This document shows, one piece after another, positions 11,301 to 21,713 of a stretch of 64,000 bases of DNA. The stretch lies in contig OZ025255.1 of assembly GCA_964019135.1 (NCBI GenBank), positions 28,025,188 through 28,089,187 of the forward strand, in the 5' to 3' direction. The notes under the pieces are model-generated. The model worked only from the letters and a program-made list of their open reading frames with translations, did no database searches and had not been told where the DNA came from. Each line of letters begins with the position of its first letter. The first letter of the stretch is position 1. The DNA is from Arenicola marina (taxonomy: Eukaryota; Annelida; Polychaeta; Arenicolidae). The translations under genes and the position numbers were made by a program.

Positions 11301-14300
11301 CGATATAGACAAGCACTGATAGTGTATACATCGATATAAACAAGCACTGATAGTGTACACATCGATATAAACAAGCACTGACAGTGTACACATCGATATA
11401 AACCAACAATGACAGTGTACATATCGATATAAACAAGCACTGACAGTGCACACATCGATATAAACAAACACTGACAGTGTATATATCGATATAAACAAAC
11501 ACTGACAGTGCACACATCGATATAAACAATGAGTGTACATATCGATATAAACAAACACTGACAGCGTACACATCGATATAAACAAACACTGACAGTGTAC
11601 ATATCGATATAAACAAACACTGACAGCGTACACATCGATATAAACAAACACTGACAGTGTATATATCGATATAAACAAACACTGACAGCGTACACATCGA
11701 TATAAACAAACACTGACAGTGTATATATCGATATAAACAAACACTGACAGTACACACATCGATATAAACAAACACTGAGACATATCACTGTACACAACAA
11801 ACAACGAGCGAGTAAACATCGATATACAAAACCAACACAGACTGAGTGCATATTGCTGTACACAACAAAGCCAAACGCGTTATATATCAATACACTGTAT
11901 AAACAAACAGCCAATCAATGCACATCGCGCCGCACAATACTTCAGTATTTCATGCCACAATGCGAATGTAACGTCCAACGTTGATAATAAGGGGACCTAA
12001 GACCTGCACATCAAGATGGCCGCTCGATGTTTCTTTTTTATTACCTTTTTTCACAAACCATTTCGGCCAATTGCTCTGCACACGTCGTTGTCTCCTCAAT
12101 ATTAATCACCATTACGCCACCAACAGGAACTCCCCAGTCAGCCACCATCTAGAGGTATACGCGCTACGTCTTGGTGTACGCTCGGAATTAATTCCCGTCA
12201 GCCACCATCTAGAGGTATAGGCGCTACGTCTTGGTGTACGCGCGGAATTAATTCCCGTCAGCCACCATCTAGAGGTATACGCGCTACATCTTGGTGTATG
12301 CTCGAAATGAACTCCCTAGTCAGCCGCCATGAACTTCTTGAACTCCCTAGCCCGCCTCAATGAACTCCCTGAACTCCCTAGGTTAGTCGGCCACCATCTA
12401 GAGGTATAGGCGCTACGTATTGGTGTACGCTCGGAATTAATTCCCCAGTCAGCCACCATCTAGAGGTTTACGCGCTACGTCTTGATGTACGCTCGGAATG
12501 CAAATCTCTAACCAGCCACCATCTAGAGGTATACGCGCAACTTCTTGGTGTACGCGCGGAATGAACTCCCGCATCAGCCACCATCTAGAGGTATACGCGC
12601 TACGTCTTGGTGTACGCTCGGAATAAACTCCCTAATCAGCCACCATCTAGAGATATACGTGATAAGTCTTCTGTGTACGCTAGGAGAACATTTCGTAAAG
12701 CGGCGTGCTGCATGCGCTCTAGCCATGTTTATTTACTGCGCCTTGATCCAATATTTAGCCCCCAGTCCACTGCCTAATGGTAATGTTGACTGAAGTTTTA
12801 CTAAGCATAGCTGTATTATACAGTCAAGCCGAACATAGCGCACAGCTGGTCTTGTACACATAACACGCCATTCCAGGTCCGGAGGTATGTCAGGACAGCA
12901 AGGACCAGTCCAGTCTGGATACCCCAACAAAATATCATACAATCCTTATACATGCACCACTGTGCGTCCAATGCGGAGCCTGTTGTAGGCTCTACCTATA
13001 GGATGGTTCATGGCGTGTGCTTCATCCGCTGACATGTCGCACTCATGCACATTCACGTTGATCATTTCCGGGACGGTATTAGCACCCGGGGGCCGGGCCA
13101 CGAGAACATCCTTGGTACCGACCTTTACTACAGCTGACTACATAAAACACCATGTCTCAAACCATGCCGACACTTCTCTTCCGGGTGGATAGCAAGCGAT
13201 CCCATGTAGGATCGATTTTACAAACCTAAAGGCAGCCGCCGCACGACGTGTTACTACCATTGCGATGCAGCACACATCGCCAGTATGCAGTATATATCGC
13301 CGCGGAGTCATCCTTCCGTAGTGAGCAGGCCGTCAAGACACTCCGCCAGTGGTGGCCTCGCTTCCTGACAGCGTATGAATGTTCCGAGTACAGCCGCACG
13401 CTGACCTACATAAACAGCTATTCACGGCGGAGCGCTCGACCTGGGTACGCCGTGCAGTACATGCCTGTCTTTATACTCCCCCCCACCCCGCACGCATGGC
13501 CGATCAGGGAGGCAATGCCATCCCAACGGGAGACCATCGTCCCGGTCTGATGCCAGTCATGCAATCCTCATTATGGCTAGGTCTGACAGGTAAGCCCAAC
13601 TGTCGCCCTTTAAAAAAAAAAATGATAATAAATATACTGTAGTAATATATTTACATCTGTACATGAATATATTGCAATAAAAAAAAATTCTCGTGATACC
13701 TCTCAAGAGAAATCGAAAGCGGCATCCGATGTTTAAAGTTCAGTGAAATATTGTCCGATTGGGTAAAAATATGTCGTCATAATATGACGCCATAATAACT
13801 TTGTTTGGCAATAAACAATGATGAATAACGTTAGCAACCCGTAGCAACTGAATCTATTGCCACACCGGTGCAAATTCTCAGGCGCCTCATCCAGCCTTCA
13901 ACCGCCATTCTCAGCAGGATACAGTGCTCGTACGAAATGTCTGCTTTTCTTATTGGAATCAGCGACCCTTAAACCTAAAACCCTCATGCTTTCGGCCGGG
14001 AACGAACATCTTCTTGGTTAGTTTTTTGCCCCACATCGTTCCCACTATATGGATGTACAACGAGGAACCAACAGAGCTACACACTGGACAACAACAGACT
14101 CCGACTGTGTCAGTTACATCACCTTGTGTTGATGTTTTGGCACTGGCCTACAGATCGCGGGTGTTGGTTGGGTGACGATCAAGAATGAACACGACCATAT
14201 AATCCACATCTATATTCGGCATATTGACATATTCTTCGGGGCAACATGTGACGATGTAGTATCTCGGTACCGGGCCGGTGCGACATAAATAGACCAAAAA

Positions 14301-15165
14301 CTACCTGCGCCAAAAGGATTATCTCTTTGACGCATCGCGTTGGACGTTTCGCTGCGAACGTCCTGGACTGCGAGTGGTCGGTGGTTCGAGTCCGAGCCAA
14401 GGCGGGTACCAAAATTTCCGGTCAGTTCGTGACTCTTGATCCCCGTATACAGCAAGTACACTCAGCAGGAACATGACTATATAATGTGTTAACGATGCAA
14501 TTGAAAATGTGTCATCAACCCACAGTGATAAATCATTGTCTGCAACGCCCGTGCAGGAATACGTGGGAGTCAAGGAATCCAGGAGGCCATCTATCCATCT
14601 ACTGACTTATCTCTATATATTTATCTCACACACGATTCTCGAAAAAATAAATGAAAATAGAGTTCAAAGTAAGAGTTTCCACTTCGTCTCCGTCTAACAT
14701 GCGAATACTGTATAAACTGTACATGCCGGAGTCTCCCTTCACTCAGACTGTTCAAGATGTGAAAGCAAATAGAGTTAAAAGTGAGTTTCCACTTGGTCTC
14801 CGTCTAACATGATGTAGCAACTACCCTACATACTGTAAACGTTGGAGTCTCCCTTCACTGACCTCTTTACTCAGACTCCGTGAAATAAAACAGAGTAAAA
14901 AAAACTGTTCACTTACTCTGTCGCCTTTGAAGATGTGCCAGTCCTTCAGCGGCTGCACAAGCACGCGCTTCGGTCGCTTGCCTAGCGGGTTTTCCTGGTG
15001 GAATTGATCTTCCCAGGGTCGATGTTCGGTGTAGACAAACTTCCTCTTCTTGATTTCCTTGAAGCCGGTGAGTGGATGCCACTGACTCCGCACCCGCCCT
15101 TCATACAACGCTCGGTCTATATAGCGCTTGAAGTAGTTCCTGCATAACGGTACAGTTAGACGCAT
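2232..15165 (-). CDS. MRPL24: Mitochondrial large-subunit ribosomal protein L24, full gene, 5 coding exons
   Basis: This encodes the mitochondrial bL24-family protein, a structural component of the mitoribosome large subunit made in the cytosol and imported into mitochondria. Coding exons on the minus strand are 14917-15165, 6347-6442, 5611-5717, 4989-5125 and 2232-2368. They total 726 nt, exactly 241 codons plus TAA, and all junctions are GT-AG and in phase. The joined protein starts MRLT, like other animal L24 proteins. It carries the KOW segment (GDRVEILVGRDKGKQG, about residues 81-96), then RNWVYVEGLN, VRLVDPSD and PTEVEWRYTEAGDKVRV, and ends in YWY, all recognisable from animal MRPL24. 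It is somewhat longer than the roughly 216-residue human protein. Intron 1 (8.5 kb) contains an adenosine kinase-like gene; intron 4 contains a minisatellite copied from the exon 4 boundary. A 5' UTR exon may exist, since TTTGCAG precedes 15210. Confidence 0.92.
2369..2685. other. MRPL24 intron 4, unique 3' part
   Basis: Unique AT-rich intron sequence between exon 5 and the 46-bp array. Nothing further is recognised. Confidence 0.6.
2686..4988 (-). repeat. 46-bp minisatellite built from the MRPL24 exon 4 5' splice site, about 50 units
   Basis: On the minus strand each 46-bp unit has 28 nt resembling the end of exon 4 (ending ACACCTATAATG), then GTGAGT or GTCAGT, then CTAGGCCAGGGA. The template at 4971-5016 is the genuine exon end (ACAACTATAATG) with donor GTGAGTCTAGGCCAGGGA. 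The array directly abuts that donor. I counted boundary motifs every 46 bp from about 2731 to 4986. Around 31, including the authentic site, keep GTGAGT and around 19 read GTCAGT. Confidence 0.95.
4989..5125 (-). CDS. MRPL24: MRPL24 coding exon 4 (residues 151-197)
   Basis: 137 nt from acceptor GAGCAG to donor AATG|GTGAGT. It encodes QPTEVEWRYTEAGDKVRV and then TGRIIPLP, very close to the human PTEIEWRFTEAGERVRV and SGRIIPKP. It ends DFVNPDNYN in phase 1. The last 28 nt of this exon plus the first 18 nt of the intron are the template of the adjacent 46-bp minisatellite. Confidence 0.92.
5126..5610. other. MRPL24 intron 3
   Basis: Non-coding, including a short CA/GA-rich stretch (ACAGACACACCGACACACAG near 5168). 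One CAAGATGGC motif lies at 5437-5445. No mobile element is recognised. Confidence 0.6.
5611..5717 (-). CDS. MRPL24: MRPL24 coding exon 3 (residues 116-151)
   Basis: 107 nt from acceptor CGTTACAG to donor GTGAGA. It encodes DYSVASQHPDMVPICQ and ends PLLVTTQVRLVDPSD, matching the PLLxxxQVKLVDPxD stretch of animal MRPL24. Relative to the human protein there are small length differences before the MVPI segment. It ends in phase 2. Confidence 0.88.
5791..6047 (-). mobile_element. tRNA-derived SINE, full-length copy A
   Basis: Read on the minus strand it begins GGCCGGCCCGATAGCTCAGT. It contains an A box (TAGCTCAGTGGG) and a B box (GGTTCGAGCCC), then a unique body, and ends AATATACAACCAACCAC. It is flanked by a direct repeat TAGATATATGTGG (5782-5794 and 6048-6060), which supports insertion by target-primed reverse transcription. 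It sits in MRPL24 intron 2. Related copies occur near 7.2, 41.9, 43.2, 50.7 and 52.2 kb. Confidence 0.88.
6347..6442 (-). CDS. MRPL24: MRPL24 coding exon 2 (KOW motif, residues 84-115)
   Basis: 96 nt bounded by acceptor TTATCCAG and donor GTATGT, phase 0 on both sides. It encodes VEILVGRDKGKQG followed by RNWVYVEGLN, the KOW domain that contacts rRNA in the L24 family. Confidence 0.9.
6537..6690 (-). mobile_element. Second tRNA-derived SINE family, one copy
   Basis: On the minus strand: GCCTAACTCAGTGGGTAAGC (A box) and, about 50 bases on, GTGGGTTCGAACCCTAGC (B box), then a T/C-rich body. The head is tRNA-like but differs from the more common SINE in this window. Boundaries are approximate. 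It lies in MRPL24 intron 1. Confidence 0.6.
7083..7327 (-). mobile_element. tRNA-derived SINE copy B, head decayed
   Basis: Same family as the copy at 5791-6047. Body, B box (GGTTCGAGCCC) and tail match closely, but the 5' head is altered: the A-box region reads through a short CTCTAGCC duplication instead of the usual GGCCGGCCCGATAGCTCAGT. It lies in MRPL24 intron 1. Confidence 0.8.
7328..8620. other. MRPL24 intron 1 unique sequence
   Basis: AT-rich intron with no recognisable gene, RNA or mobile element. Short open frames here lack splice sites and family resemblance. Confidence 0.55.
8621..8815. repeat. Tandem pair of about 110 bp with G/C palindromes
   Basis: The phrase TATATCTTAGGGTCTGAAA occurs twice (near 8635 and 8740), each time followed by a G-run, CACGTG and a C-run. 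The second copy contains the perfect palindrome GGGGGCACGTGCCCCC at 8761-8776. This resembles the end of a dispersed repeat, but the family is not identified. Confidence 0.65.
9453..10544 (-). CDS. Adenosine kinase-like protein, intronless (probable retrogene)
   Basis: A 363-codon uninterrupted frame encoding a PfkB-family adenosine kinase, which phosphorylates adenosine to AMP using ATP in purine salvage. Visible marks are the N-terminal GIGNPLLDI (about residues 30-38), AGGATQNSIRVAQW (81-94), NRSLVAHLGAA, NLSAPFL, DILFGNETEAAEF, VVFTQG and the C-terminal catalytic loop DTNGCGDAFVGGFL (312-325), whose second Asp (about 318) is the family's catalytic base. Length matches animal ADK (about 345-362). 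Animal ADK genes are normally split, so an intronless copy suggests retroposition. It lies inside MRPL24 intron 1 on the same strand and is far more GC-rich than its surroundings. An alternative start at Met18 (10493) matches the usual ADK N-terminus; the first 17 residues (MPGALLSRSFHSTTVDK) could be a mitochondrial leader or UTR. The anion-hole loop reads GCGD where GAGD is usual. No poly(A) remnant or polyadenylation signal was seen downstream. Confidence 0.85.
   Translation of the reverse strand: MPGALLSRSFHSTTVDKMAAEDIAEGVLLGIGNPLLDITVRADTHFLEKYGLKANDAIIAGPRQMPMFQDMMANLHPDYLAGGATQNSIRVAQWMLGRPLATTFLGCVGSDERGRILEEKAREAGVNVHYQLCESLPTGVCGAVITGENRSLVAHLGAADYFRHDWLELPETWSLVEKARFYYIGGFVFPVCNQAIFDVAQHAAEHDKVLAMNLSAPFLCKYFAAKKPDITPYIDILFGNETEAAEFCRERGIETDDIREMALRTAALPQAKSGGRSRMVVFTQGVDPTVVAVDGRVSEHPIIPVRKADIRDTNGCGDAFVGGFLSQQVRGAPLEDCLRAGQYAASVVVKHWGCNFPAHPDFK
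10545..11284. other. MRPL24 intron 1, upstream of the ADK-like gene
   Basis: GC content falls away from the kinase gene. Apart from a C-rich run near 10974-10990 I see no promoter element that can be named and no exon. Confidence 0.5.
11285..11780. repeat. Minisatellite, 31-bp unit, about 16 copies
   Basis: Copies of ACATCGATATAAACAAACAC plus CTGACAGTGT recur every 31 bp, each carrying the palindrome ATCGAT. One copy is shortened (11520-11540). Because 31 is not a multiple of three and the unit lacks minus-strand stops, all three minus frames are open for hundreds of bases; these are artefacts. It lies in MRPL24 intron 1. Confidence 0.94.
12130..12690. repeat. Minisatellite, 60-bp unit, about 8 copies, one disrupted
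   Basis: The phrase CAGCCACCATCTAGAGGTAT recurs at about 60-bp spacing, followed by CTTGGTGTACGCTCGGAAT. The regular spacing breaks near 12320-12395, where short phrases around AACTCCCTAG are themselves repeated. It lies in MRPL24 intron 1. Confidence 0.9.
12691..14640. other. MRPL24 intron 1, mostly unique sequence
   Basis: No exon or RNA gene recognised. Near 14392 the phrase GGTGGTTCGAGTCCGAGCC fits a tRNA B box and could belong to an old SINE, but I find no convincing A box. Confidence 0.45.
14651..14875. repeat. Imperfect tandem duplication, about 110 bp, next to MRPL24 exon 1
   Basis: The phrases AATAGAGTT, GAGTTTCCACTT, CTCCGTCTAACATG and GGAGTCTCCCTTCACT appear in the same order twice, in adjacent blocks. 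It ends about 40 bases from the exon 1 donor. Confidence 0.65.
14917..15165 (-). CDS. MRPL24: MRPL24 coding exon 1 (residues 1-83)
   Basis: ATG at 15163-15165 begins the MRLTVPLCRN leader, a basic N-terminus suited to mitochondrial import. The exon ends DWHIFKGDR at a consensus donor, AGA|GTAAGT, in phase 0. The open frame continues upstream to a possible acceptor (TTTGCAG before 15210), so the mRNA exon may begin there. The start was chosen because animal MRPL24 proteins begin with a similar MRLS/MRLT. Confidence 0.88.
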
Positions 15166-15210
15166 CTTGGTCCGATTGTCCACACACCGACGAGACGAAG
15201 ACGATATCCC

Positions 15211-15571
15211 CTGCAAACAATGAACATGTCATATATACGTATCATATAAATATAGTGGAGCTGTGCAAAGAAGGATCACTGGACAAGGCAAAGTATTCAT
15301 TCAAAGATATATATATGTAGAACAATCTTAGCTTTCAGTTTAGGTGAAGTGGCTCTCATGAATTTGATATAGGACATCACAAAAATCGCTGAAATAGAGT
15401 GCATTGTACGGGATTTATTTTTGTCAATAGATAATATGTAGTGCCAAGAATAGCTTTACATAATATGTATAAATTAAACAATGTATGGTGTGATCAGAAG
15501 TATCTTTTATAATATATTTTGGATGATGCCAGCCGGTTGGTCTACATCCTTTCAATATATGTCAAACCCCA
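15211..15571. other. AT-rich sequence upstream of MRPL24
   Basis: Probable promoter and 5' UTR side of MRPL24. No TATA box or initiator can be assigned with confidence. Confidence 0.4.
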
Positions 15572-15579
15572 AGCAAGCA

Positions 15580-15690
15580 GGGTATTAGCCAGAGACCCGC
15601 CTGCCTGCCAGATGAGCAGGCAGTTTCAAATTTGGCAGGCACTCAGATGCTGTTTACCTGCCCAAAAAGGGCAGATTCTGGCTAATACCC
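15580..15690. mobile_element. Small MITE-like element with 14-bp terminal inverted repeats
   Basis: It begins GGGTATTAGCCAGA (15580-15593) and ends with the exact reverse complement (15677-15690). Flanks AGCAAGCA (15572-15579) and AGCAAACA (15691-15698) look like an 8-bp target-site duplication with one change, the length expected for hAT-type elements. The interior holds CAGG/CCTG-rich inverted pieces and no coding capacity. Confidence 0.65.
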
Positions 15691-15699
15691 AGCAAACAA

Positions 15700-18390
15700 G
15701 CTTTTTTCATAATCTCAAGGGAAAAATGACAAATTTCACATTCTCCAACAATTCTAATTCTAAAGTTTGAATGCAGTCATCAGCAAAAGGGGGATTGACA
15801 GGATCCTGCAGTGATTCTGATAGGTACACCAATGTGTGGGTCCTAGTATCCCAGAGGTCCTTAAAATTATCGGACATTCCCCCGAAGACAAGAGAAATCT
15901 TGCATGGTTTGTATGCTATTTTATACAATTGATGTGAGATGATCAGTTTCTGATCTTTAGCATTCTAATCCTTTTTGCACTTTCATGTGTGAACACATGT
16001 GTTAAAGTCTTGTCTGGAAGGTCCATACTGACTGATGCTAGGTCATCATGGCAAATCTGAACCTGTAAGGTGTAAGGCTTTGATTCTGGATGAGTAATCC
16101 CCAGTGAAGAAACAGATGGGGGTTAGCTTCCCTATTATTACTTTATAACAGTTCCAGATACAGCTGCAGTTGTCTAGCTGATTTTAGACTTGGAGTGCAA
16201 TCAGTACTGCCGGTACTGCTTACTATGCATCGCCCATGTCCTCTCACATCTCAATGAAATGTGCCATTTCAAATTTACTTTCTGTATTTAGAAATGCTGT
16301 ATCTTCTGGGTACTTCTCTTTTGATGTTTGACAGGTCATTATAGCTGATACGCTGAAGTGCATGAAGGTGTCCACATGTGACATGATACCAATTATTTTA
16401 TTGTCACTTCTGTTGGGGCTAAAATATATTTACCTTATTGTGAGACTGACATTCTAGGATTAATAAAGAATTTTCCTTCATATGTACTTCCAAATGAGTG
16501 CGAGAGGGAAATGATACAAATCTTATAAACTATACATCTCCTGCAAGCACATAACAAATGCAATAGAACAGTGTTTATTTTATAGTTCTAGGTAAAAAAA
16601 TGCCAAACTTAGGCAAGTTTGACAGAAATTAAAAATGGGCCATTTCTGCCTGTTTTGGGTTCTCTCTATACAATGTCTAAAATAGTTGTTGGCAAACCTA
16701 ATGGTAATTTAATTAATATTTCTCTCGCTCTTCAAGACCTCTCTACAGCATGGGAGGCACATCCCCACCACTGTAGTTATATAGTGCCCCCCCCCCATGT
16801 TAAAGGGTTAACCGATCAGCATTTATATGATGTTCGAAATTAGCACTTTGGCATAATTAACCCATTGTAAAAATGCTACCGAAGTATGGTCGACACTTTG
16901 CAATTAATAAAAAATGATCATCAGCTAGATGACAATGTAGGGAAAAGCATATAAACTGGTGATAATTACCCGACATAAATGAATGAAGTAACAGACGAAA
17001 ATTCACCTGAATAAAACAAATAAATAACCTGAAAACAAGACGTTACAGTCGTAAGATTGGGATTGGACGACATCCGCCCTGGTCTCTGTTAGCAATACCT
17101 ATTTTATGCGAAATATCGAAACACTCATCTGATAGACAAAATGTAAAATTACACAAATATTGCCAAAAACAAATATGGCTGATGCCTGGTCTGGAACAGT
17201 TGTGTGCTCCAACATTTCTTTGTGAAAATATAACTGAAACAACCTAGTGTCAATATACTTTATTGATATCAGATGATAGAATAAGGTATATAGAATACGT
17301 AAACACCATGATTATTTGAGCACTCATTATAATAAAAGCTACAGTTGATTCCCTACTAACGTCGAAGGATTTTAACATTGTTCCCATGGTGCCCCTAGAG
17401 AAGCGGGCATGCCTGGGGGCACTTGCGCCAACCCATCCCCTAACTGTCTTACGAGTGTAACATCTTGTTTTTAGGCTAAGAAAAAAATATCTTTACAGAG
17501 ATTCTCGCCCATGTTGTCAGAAGGCAAAGTCACGGTTACGGGATTCATCTGACCTCCCTAACTTGGGCCTTGGCAGAAAGACGTTGTTGGAGGTAGCCAC
17601 AGGCACAGCGGCTTGCTCACAGTCCTGACTTGTTTTCATGGATGTCAGGCATAAGGGCCGCATGGCACAAGGGCCGCGCGGATGTTAGGGGGTTGAGGAG
17701 GACAAGGTGTGAATTGCAACTTGTAGTCTCTTATCGGCTTCCGTGTCGGGGTCTGGGACTGGGGCACAGTAGCGAGTCAATTAATTTGTAGCCTCTGTTA
17801 TCTTCCTTTGATTTGGTATTCATTGCTCGGTCACACTTTATATGATGCGCGGCTTCTGGTACTGGCATTAATTGCCGTCTTTGGTTGGCCTGGGCAAATG
17901 ATAACTTGTGCATGTTCCGCGGGGTGCGCCAAGCGTGAATTGCAACTTGTAGTCCGGCTTCCGTGTCGGGGTCAGCAGGGAGTCAATTTTGGGGATCACA
18001 GGGTTTTGTGTGAGAATGCTTCCGTTGATATGTTATTATATGGATGTGTTTTTATGTATGGCTGCATGACTGACGTCTTGTACGTTTTGACATGGCTTCC
18101 ATTACTTTTCATTGGTCGTTCCATTTGTTTGGCGTACTTATCATTTACCTTAAAATGGGGCTGAAACAAAATTTTCATCATTCGACATTCGACGGTGTCA
18201 TGGCCGACTTTATGTCTTCGGTGTAATAAGGCAGTACGTCCACTTCAAGAGGGGCTGCAGTGTGACATATGCGAACACTGGCAGCACCGTACATGTGATA
18301 GTGGTGTAACTCTTCCGACTATGGACTGAATATGCGGCCGGCCAATGTACGGCTACTACTCACTTAGCGCCGGGAGCCACCTCATCTGTC
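15700..18390. other. AT-rich gene-free stretch
   Basis: No exon recognised. A direct repeat of about 45 bp containing GTGAATTGCAACTTGTAGTC and GGCTTCCGTGTCGGGGTC occurs at about 17709 and 17934. Near 17384-17440 a short G/C-rich stretch with GGTGCCCC and GGGGGCAC could fold into a hairpin. Confidence 0.5.
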
Positions 18391-18394
18391 CGAG

Positions 18395-18560
18395 GCCGGT
18401 CCCGGAGGCTGCCGTACCCGGAGCGGAGGTCCCGGAGGCTGCCGGACACAGAGAGGTCCCGGAGACTGCCGTACCCTGAGCGGCCATGGAGTAAAGTAGA
18501 GGCCGACCCGGAGCAACATCAGGCCCGAGGAGGCTGCCGAAAGCGGAGGTCCCGGAGGAC
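18395..18560. repeat. Short degenerate GC-rich repeat
   Basis: GAGGTCCCGGAGGCTGCCG-like phrases recur about four to five times at uneven spacing. It is unlike the AT-rich surroundings. Confidence 0.7.
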
Positions 18561-19876
18561 ATTGTCTACATTTGTATCTACCGTTTTGTTTTGTTTGAAG
18601 TAGTTGTCAACAAATATGTATCTACCGTATTGCGCCTTCGTGAATAATTGCTTAATCGCAATCAATCAGTCTGTCTGCCGAATCTGCACCCCTGCACCCG
18701 ACTCTGCCTTATCTGCCCAGCCGCACCCGCCTACCCGACGCACGCCCCCTCCCCCCCCCCCCGCGCTCCCCCACCCCTTGTAGGGGGTGGGGAAATCGCG
18801 CGGCCTTTACGGCCGTACACCGTTTTCATGCTAACAGATGGCAGACCAGTCAATTGTCATTTCAAGTTCAAACCACTTATTATCGTCCACACCATTCGGC
18901 CTTCTCTAATCCTATCATATATTAAACATTTATGCGCGTAATGAACTACTAACCTCTATGTCAGTTTTCCTTCATTCTAGTCGAATACTTTAGAATGTCA
19001 GAGCGATCAGCGCATAGAACCAGGCGTAACCAGCGACTGACCACTGCTGACAATAACTTGTCACGTTGTGAAGGGTGTCCCGTACGAGTTAAATGCACGG
19101 ATTTACCGGGGGTAATGTTTCTGTGTACCAGCGGACGACTGGTTAAGCTGACCTGACTGGGCCTGGCAAAGAGGAGGTGGTACCTGGGGCATGCGTACTG
19201 GGACGGGGCATTGGACAATATATCTGCATTAGGATAGACCAACGAATTTATAGCGCACAATTACCACAGTAACTCACAGTAGCTTTTTCCCATGCTATAA
19301 TTTCCAAGGACGTGGCCGGCACCGGCAATAGATCCGGATAAATTCATGAATGCGTTTGAAGTTGCCACTCACACAGGCCTCACAATAGGCGCTATAGATC
19401 GTTGGATCAGGAGATGGAAAAAAGGGCGAGGGGCCCAATCGCACACCATGTCATAATACCCCCCCCCCCCCCCTCTTCCCTCCATCCCGCACAGATCTGC
19501 AGCGCCTGTAACCTGGCTCACTCTCCGTATAGTCCGGGCAACCTAGGGATATACCCAAAACAAATTGCAATAGTAATGAAACCTGTTTTTTGTCTCATTC
19601 CTTAGGTATTTAGGAGTGGCATATCCAAAATGTACCAAAATCTATTTATTAGAACATATTTTTATGGGGGTGGCTTAGTTTATCTGTTTACCCCTTAAGA
19701 AGCAACGTATTTTTACATAAACGGAAAGGCCCAGGGGGGGGGGGGGACTACATTTTTTGTAGGTATATACATATGTGCCGCCCAAATCAAATGACCCCTT
19801 TTTTCTCTCGATCCTCGGGGAAGAAATCTAAAATTTCTCTCGATGTACTCTTCTAAGACTGAAGTTTTATAAAGTT
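18561..19876. other. Non-coding with C-runs
   Basis: Contains homopolymeric C tracts (18745-18765, 19459-19472) and a G tract near 19734. No gene evident. Confidence 0.45.
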
Positions 19877-20222
19877 ATGCACAGAACTTCAGCGGTTAGT
19901 TGTGCTTCCAAGGACAGCTTTAGCCGATCTTGTGTGTGAGGCGATTGAAGGCAAACAACCAGAAGGTAGGCAGCACCTACAGGCCGTTGATGCTAGGCAT
20001 TGGCGTAGAACATAGGTATCCCTGTCTCGTGGGGTGTCGATAAGATCCCGAAGTGACTGTACAGCCCTATAGCCGGACCGCTATAACAGGTGCAGATGCG
20101 TCAAGTGCCTGTCATACGCTGCAGATATATTAGTGATAGGGCTGTACAGTCACTTCGGGACACACACAAGATCGACTAAAGCTGTCATTGGAAGCACAAA
20201 TAACCACTGAAGTTATGTGCAT
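19877..20222. mobile_element. Foldback element with long nested inverted repeats
   Basis: Outer arms of about 62 bp (19877-19938 and 20161-20222) are reverse complements with about six mismatches. Inner arms of 25 bp (20045-20069 and 20136-20160; TCCCGAAGTGACTGTACAGC plus CCTAT) pair perfectly. About 106 bp of unmatched sequence sits between outer and inner arm on the left side only. This suits a foldback/MITE element that later took an insertion, or lost the right-hand counterpart. Confidence 0.7.
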
Positions 20223-20755
20223 ATCCGAATTATAACCATCCAAGTAGATTTATTAATGTATGAGCGGTTAGGCAGTTGATAAACCAGAATGCGGTTGTCT
20301 CATGAGTGACTGTCAGTGTCCGGCGATCTAATGTGCTGCGCGGGGTTTTCCATGTCGTATGACGTAATAATCATCATGACGCGCGTGTCTGCGCGCGGTA
20401 TCTATGGTTACGTAACAACGCTCCTCATAGGGACTGAGTAGGTGAGGACAATGGTGCTCCGTTTGTCGTAGAACTGTAAACATCGATGATTTGGCTCAAA
20501 ATACAACGCTTCCAACAGTCTCATCGAACGGACCACATGTATTATGGAAAGATAAATGTCTTATCTTTAATTATATTAGGATTTTATAGTTAGCCATGCC
20601 TGGACCAAAGCAAACCAAAAATAGTTTCACACCCACTCGATTCTTCACGCACAAACAGCGCAGCCGGCCGGTTCCCAACACTAAAACGTTGACTACAATG
20701 AGTGCGAGTCACTCAGTTGCAGCAAGGCACCAGCGTGATGCGCACTCGTTCTAAG

Positions 20756-20895
20756 AGCACGTGTTTTTTTGTTGGTCCCCAAAAGACCTAAACCGGAAAT
20801 AGAACTCACGAGAACTGTACAGGCCTATAGGACTATACAGTTCTCGCGATCGGGCCGCGAGACTTCAGTTTTGGGGAAAAACAAACACACGTGCT
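20756..20895. mobile_element. Inverted-repeat element, 140 bp
   Basis: Ends AGCACGTGT and ACACGTGCT are inverted. The next segments (GGTCCCCAAAAG and TTTTGGGGAAAAA) also pair, and the centre has GAGAACTGTA facing TACAGTTCTC. A related left half lies near 21714. No coding capacity. Confidence 0.6.
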
Positions 20896-21713
20896 CCATG
20901 TTGAAGCATAGGCAGCTATAAGTCAATTTCTTTCCAGGTTTATTCTAAAGACTATGAGTACCATTTCACTAAACATGGCTATGGGAGATATACGTTAAAA
21001 TATTTGGAGACGATGAAGCGCATAACTTTGGGAATATACAAGGAAAAATCCGTCTTCAAAACACTCGAAAGCTAAAAATAACGTTCTAAATTTAGCCCTG
21101 CACCCGGGCTTTCGCAAGTTCCTCAAACAGTGAGTGACGTCACAGAGTTTCGCGTGCCTCCGCGGTAACAAAAATGGCGAGAGCAAGTGATCGACTTAAC
21201 CATTCCGCTGTCAAAATGTGTAGTGCATGCAGTAACAACACACGGATGCGTCATTAAACCACACGGTAAAGATAAAATAAGACCAGTTGGATGTTTTCGT
21301 ATCACTTTTGGATCACGAAAAGACAAAGTTTCCTCATTTTTGTAAGTTTTCTGTATGAAGCGTTGCGCCAACGTTGTCACCGGGGAGAATCCGTGTGACG
21401 TCATAATGTCTCGTTTTCGTAGGAAATGCAAAAAAAAGTTAGTTTCTCAGTCGTATTGTCTCGTCGTAACAAATATTCGTGATTGTGATGGCGCACACGA
21501 ATAAAAAATATGTTGTCTATCCGTTTTGTAAAGCTATAGTTCCTAAATATTCTTAGTCATATCGCTAGGCCTTCCGCAATGGACCCACCCCTCGGCGCCT
21601 GGCTTTTGCGCGGGTAGGCTGGTTCCCAGTCTCTCTCTTTGCGTAACATACACGTCACGCCTATGTCACAGATAATCAGGATACCAGGGTGCGCAGATAT
21701 TCTAAACTAGTTC
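20896..21713. other. Non-coding spacer
   Basis: No exon recognised. Short open frames here lack homology and splice context. Confidence 0.45.

Noticed and set aside
11091..11914. Three overlapping minus-strand frames rich in Cys/Tyr/Ile that resemble membrane proteins
   Set aside because: A 31-bp minisatellite read in three phases.
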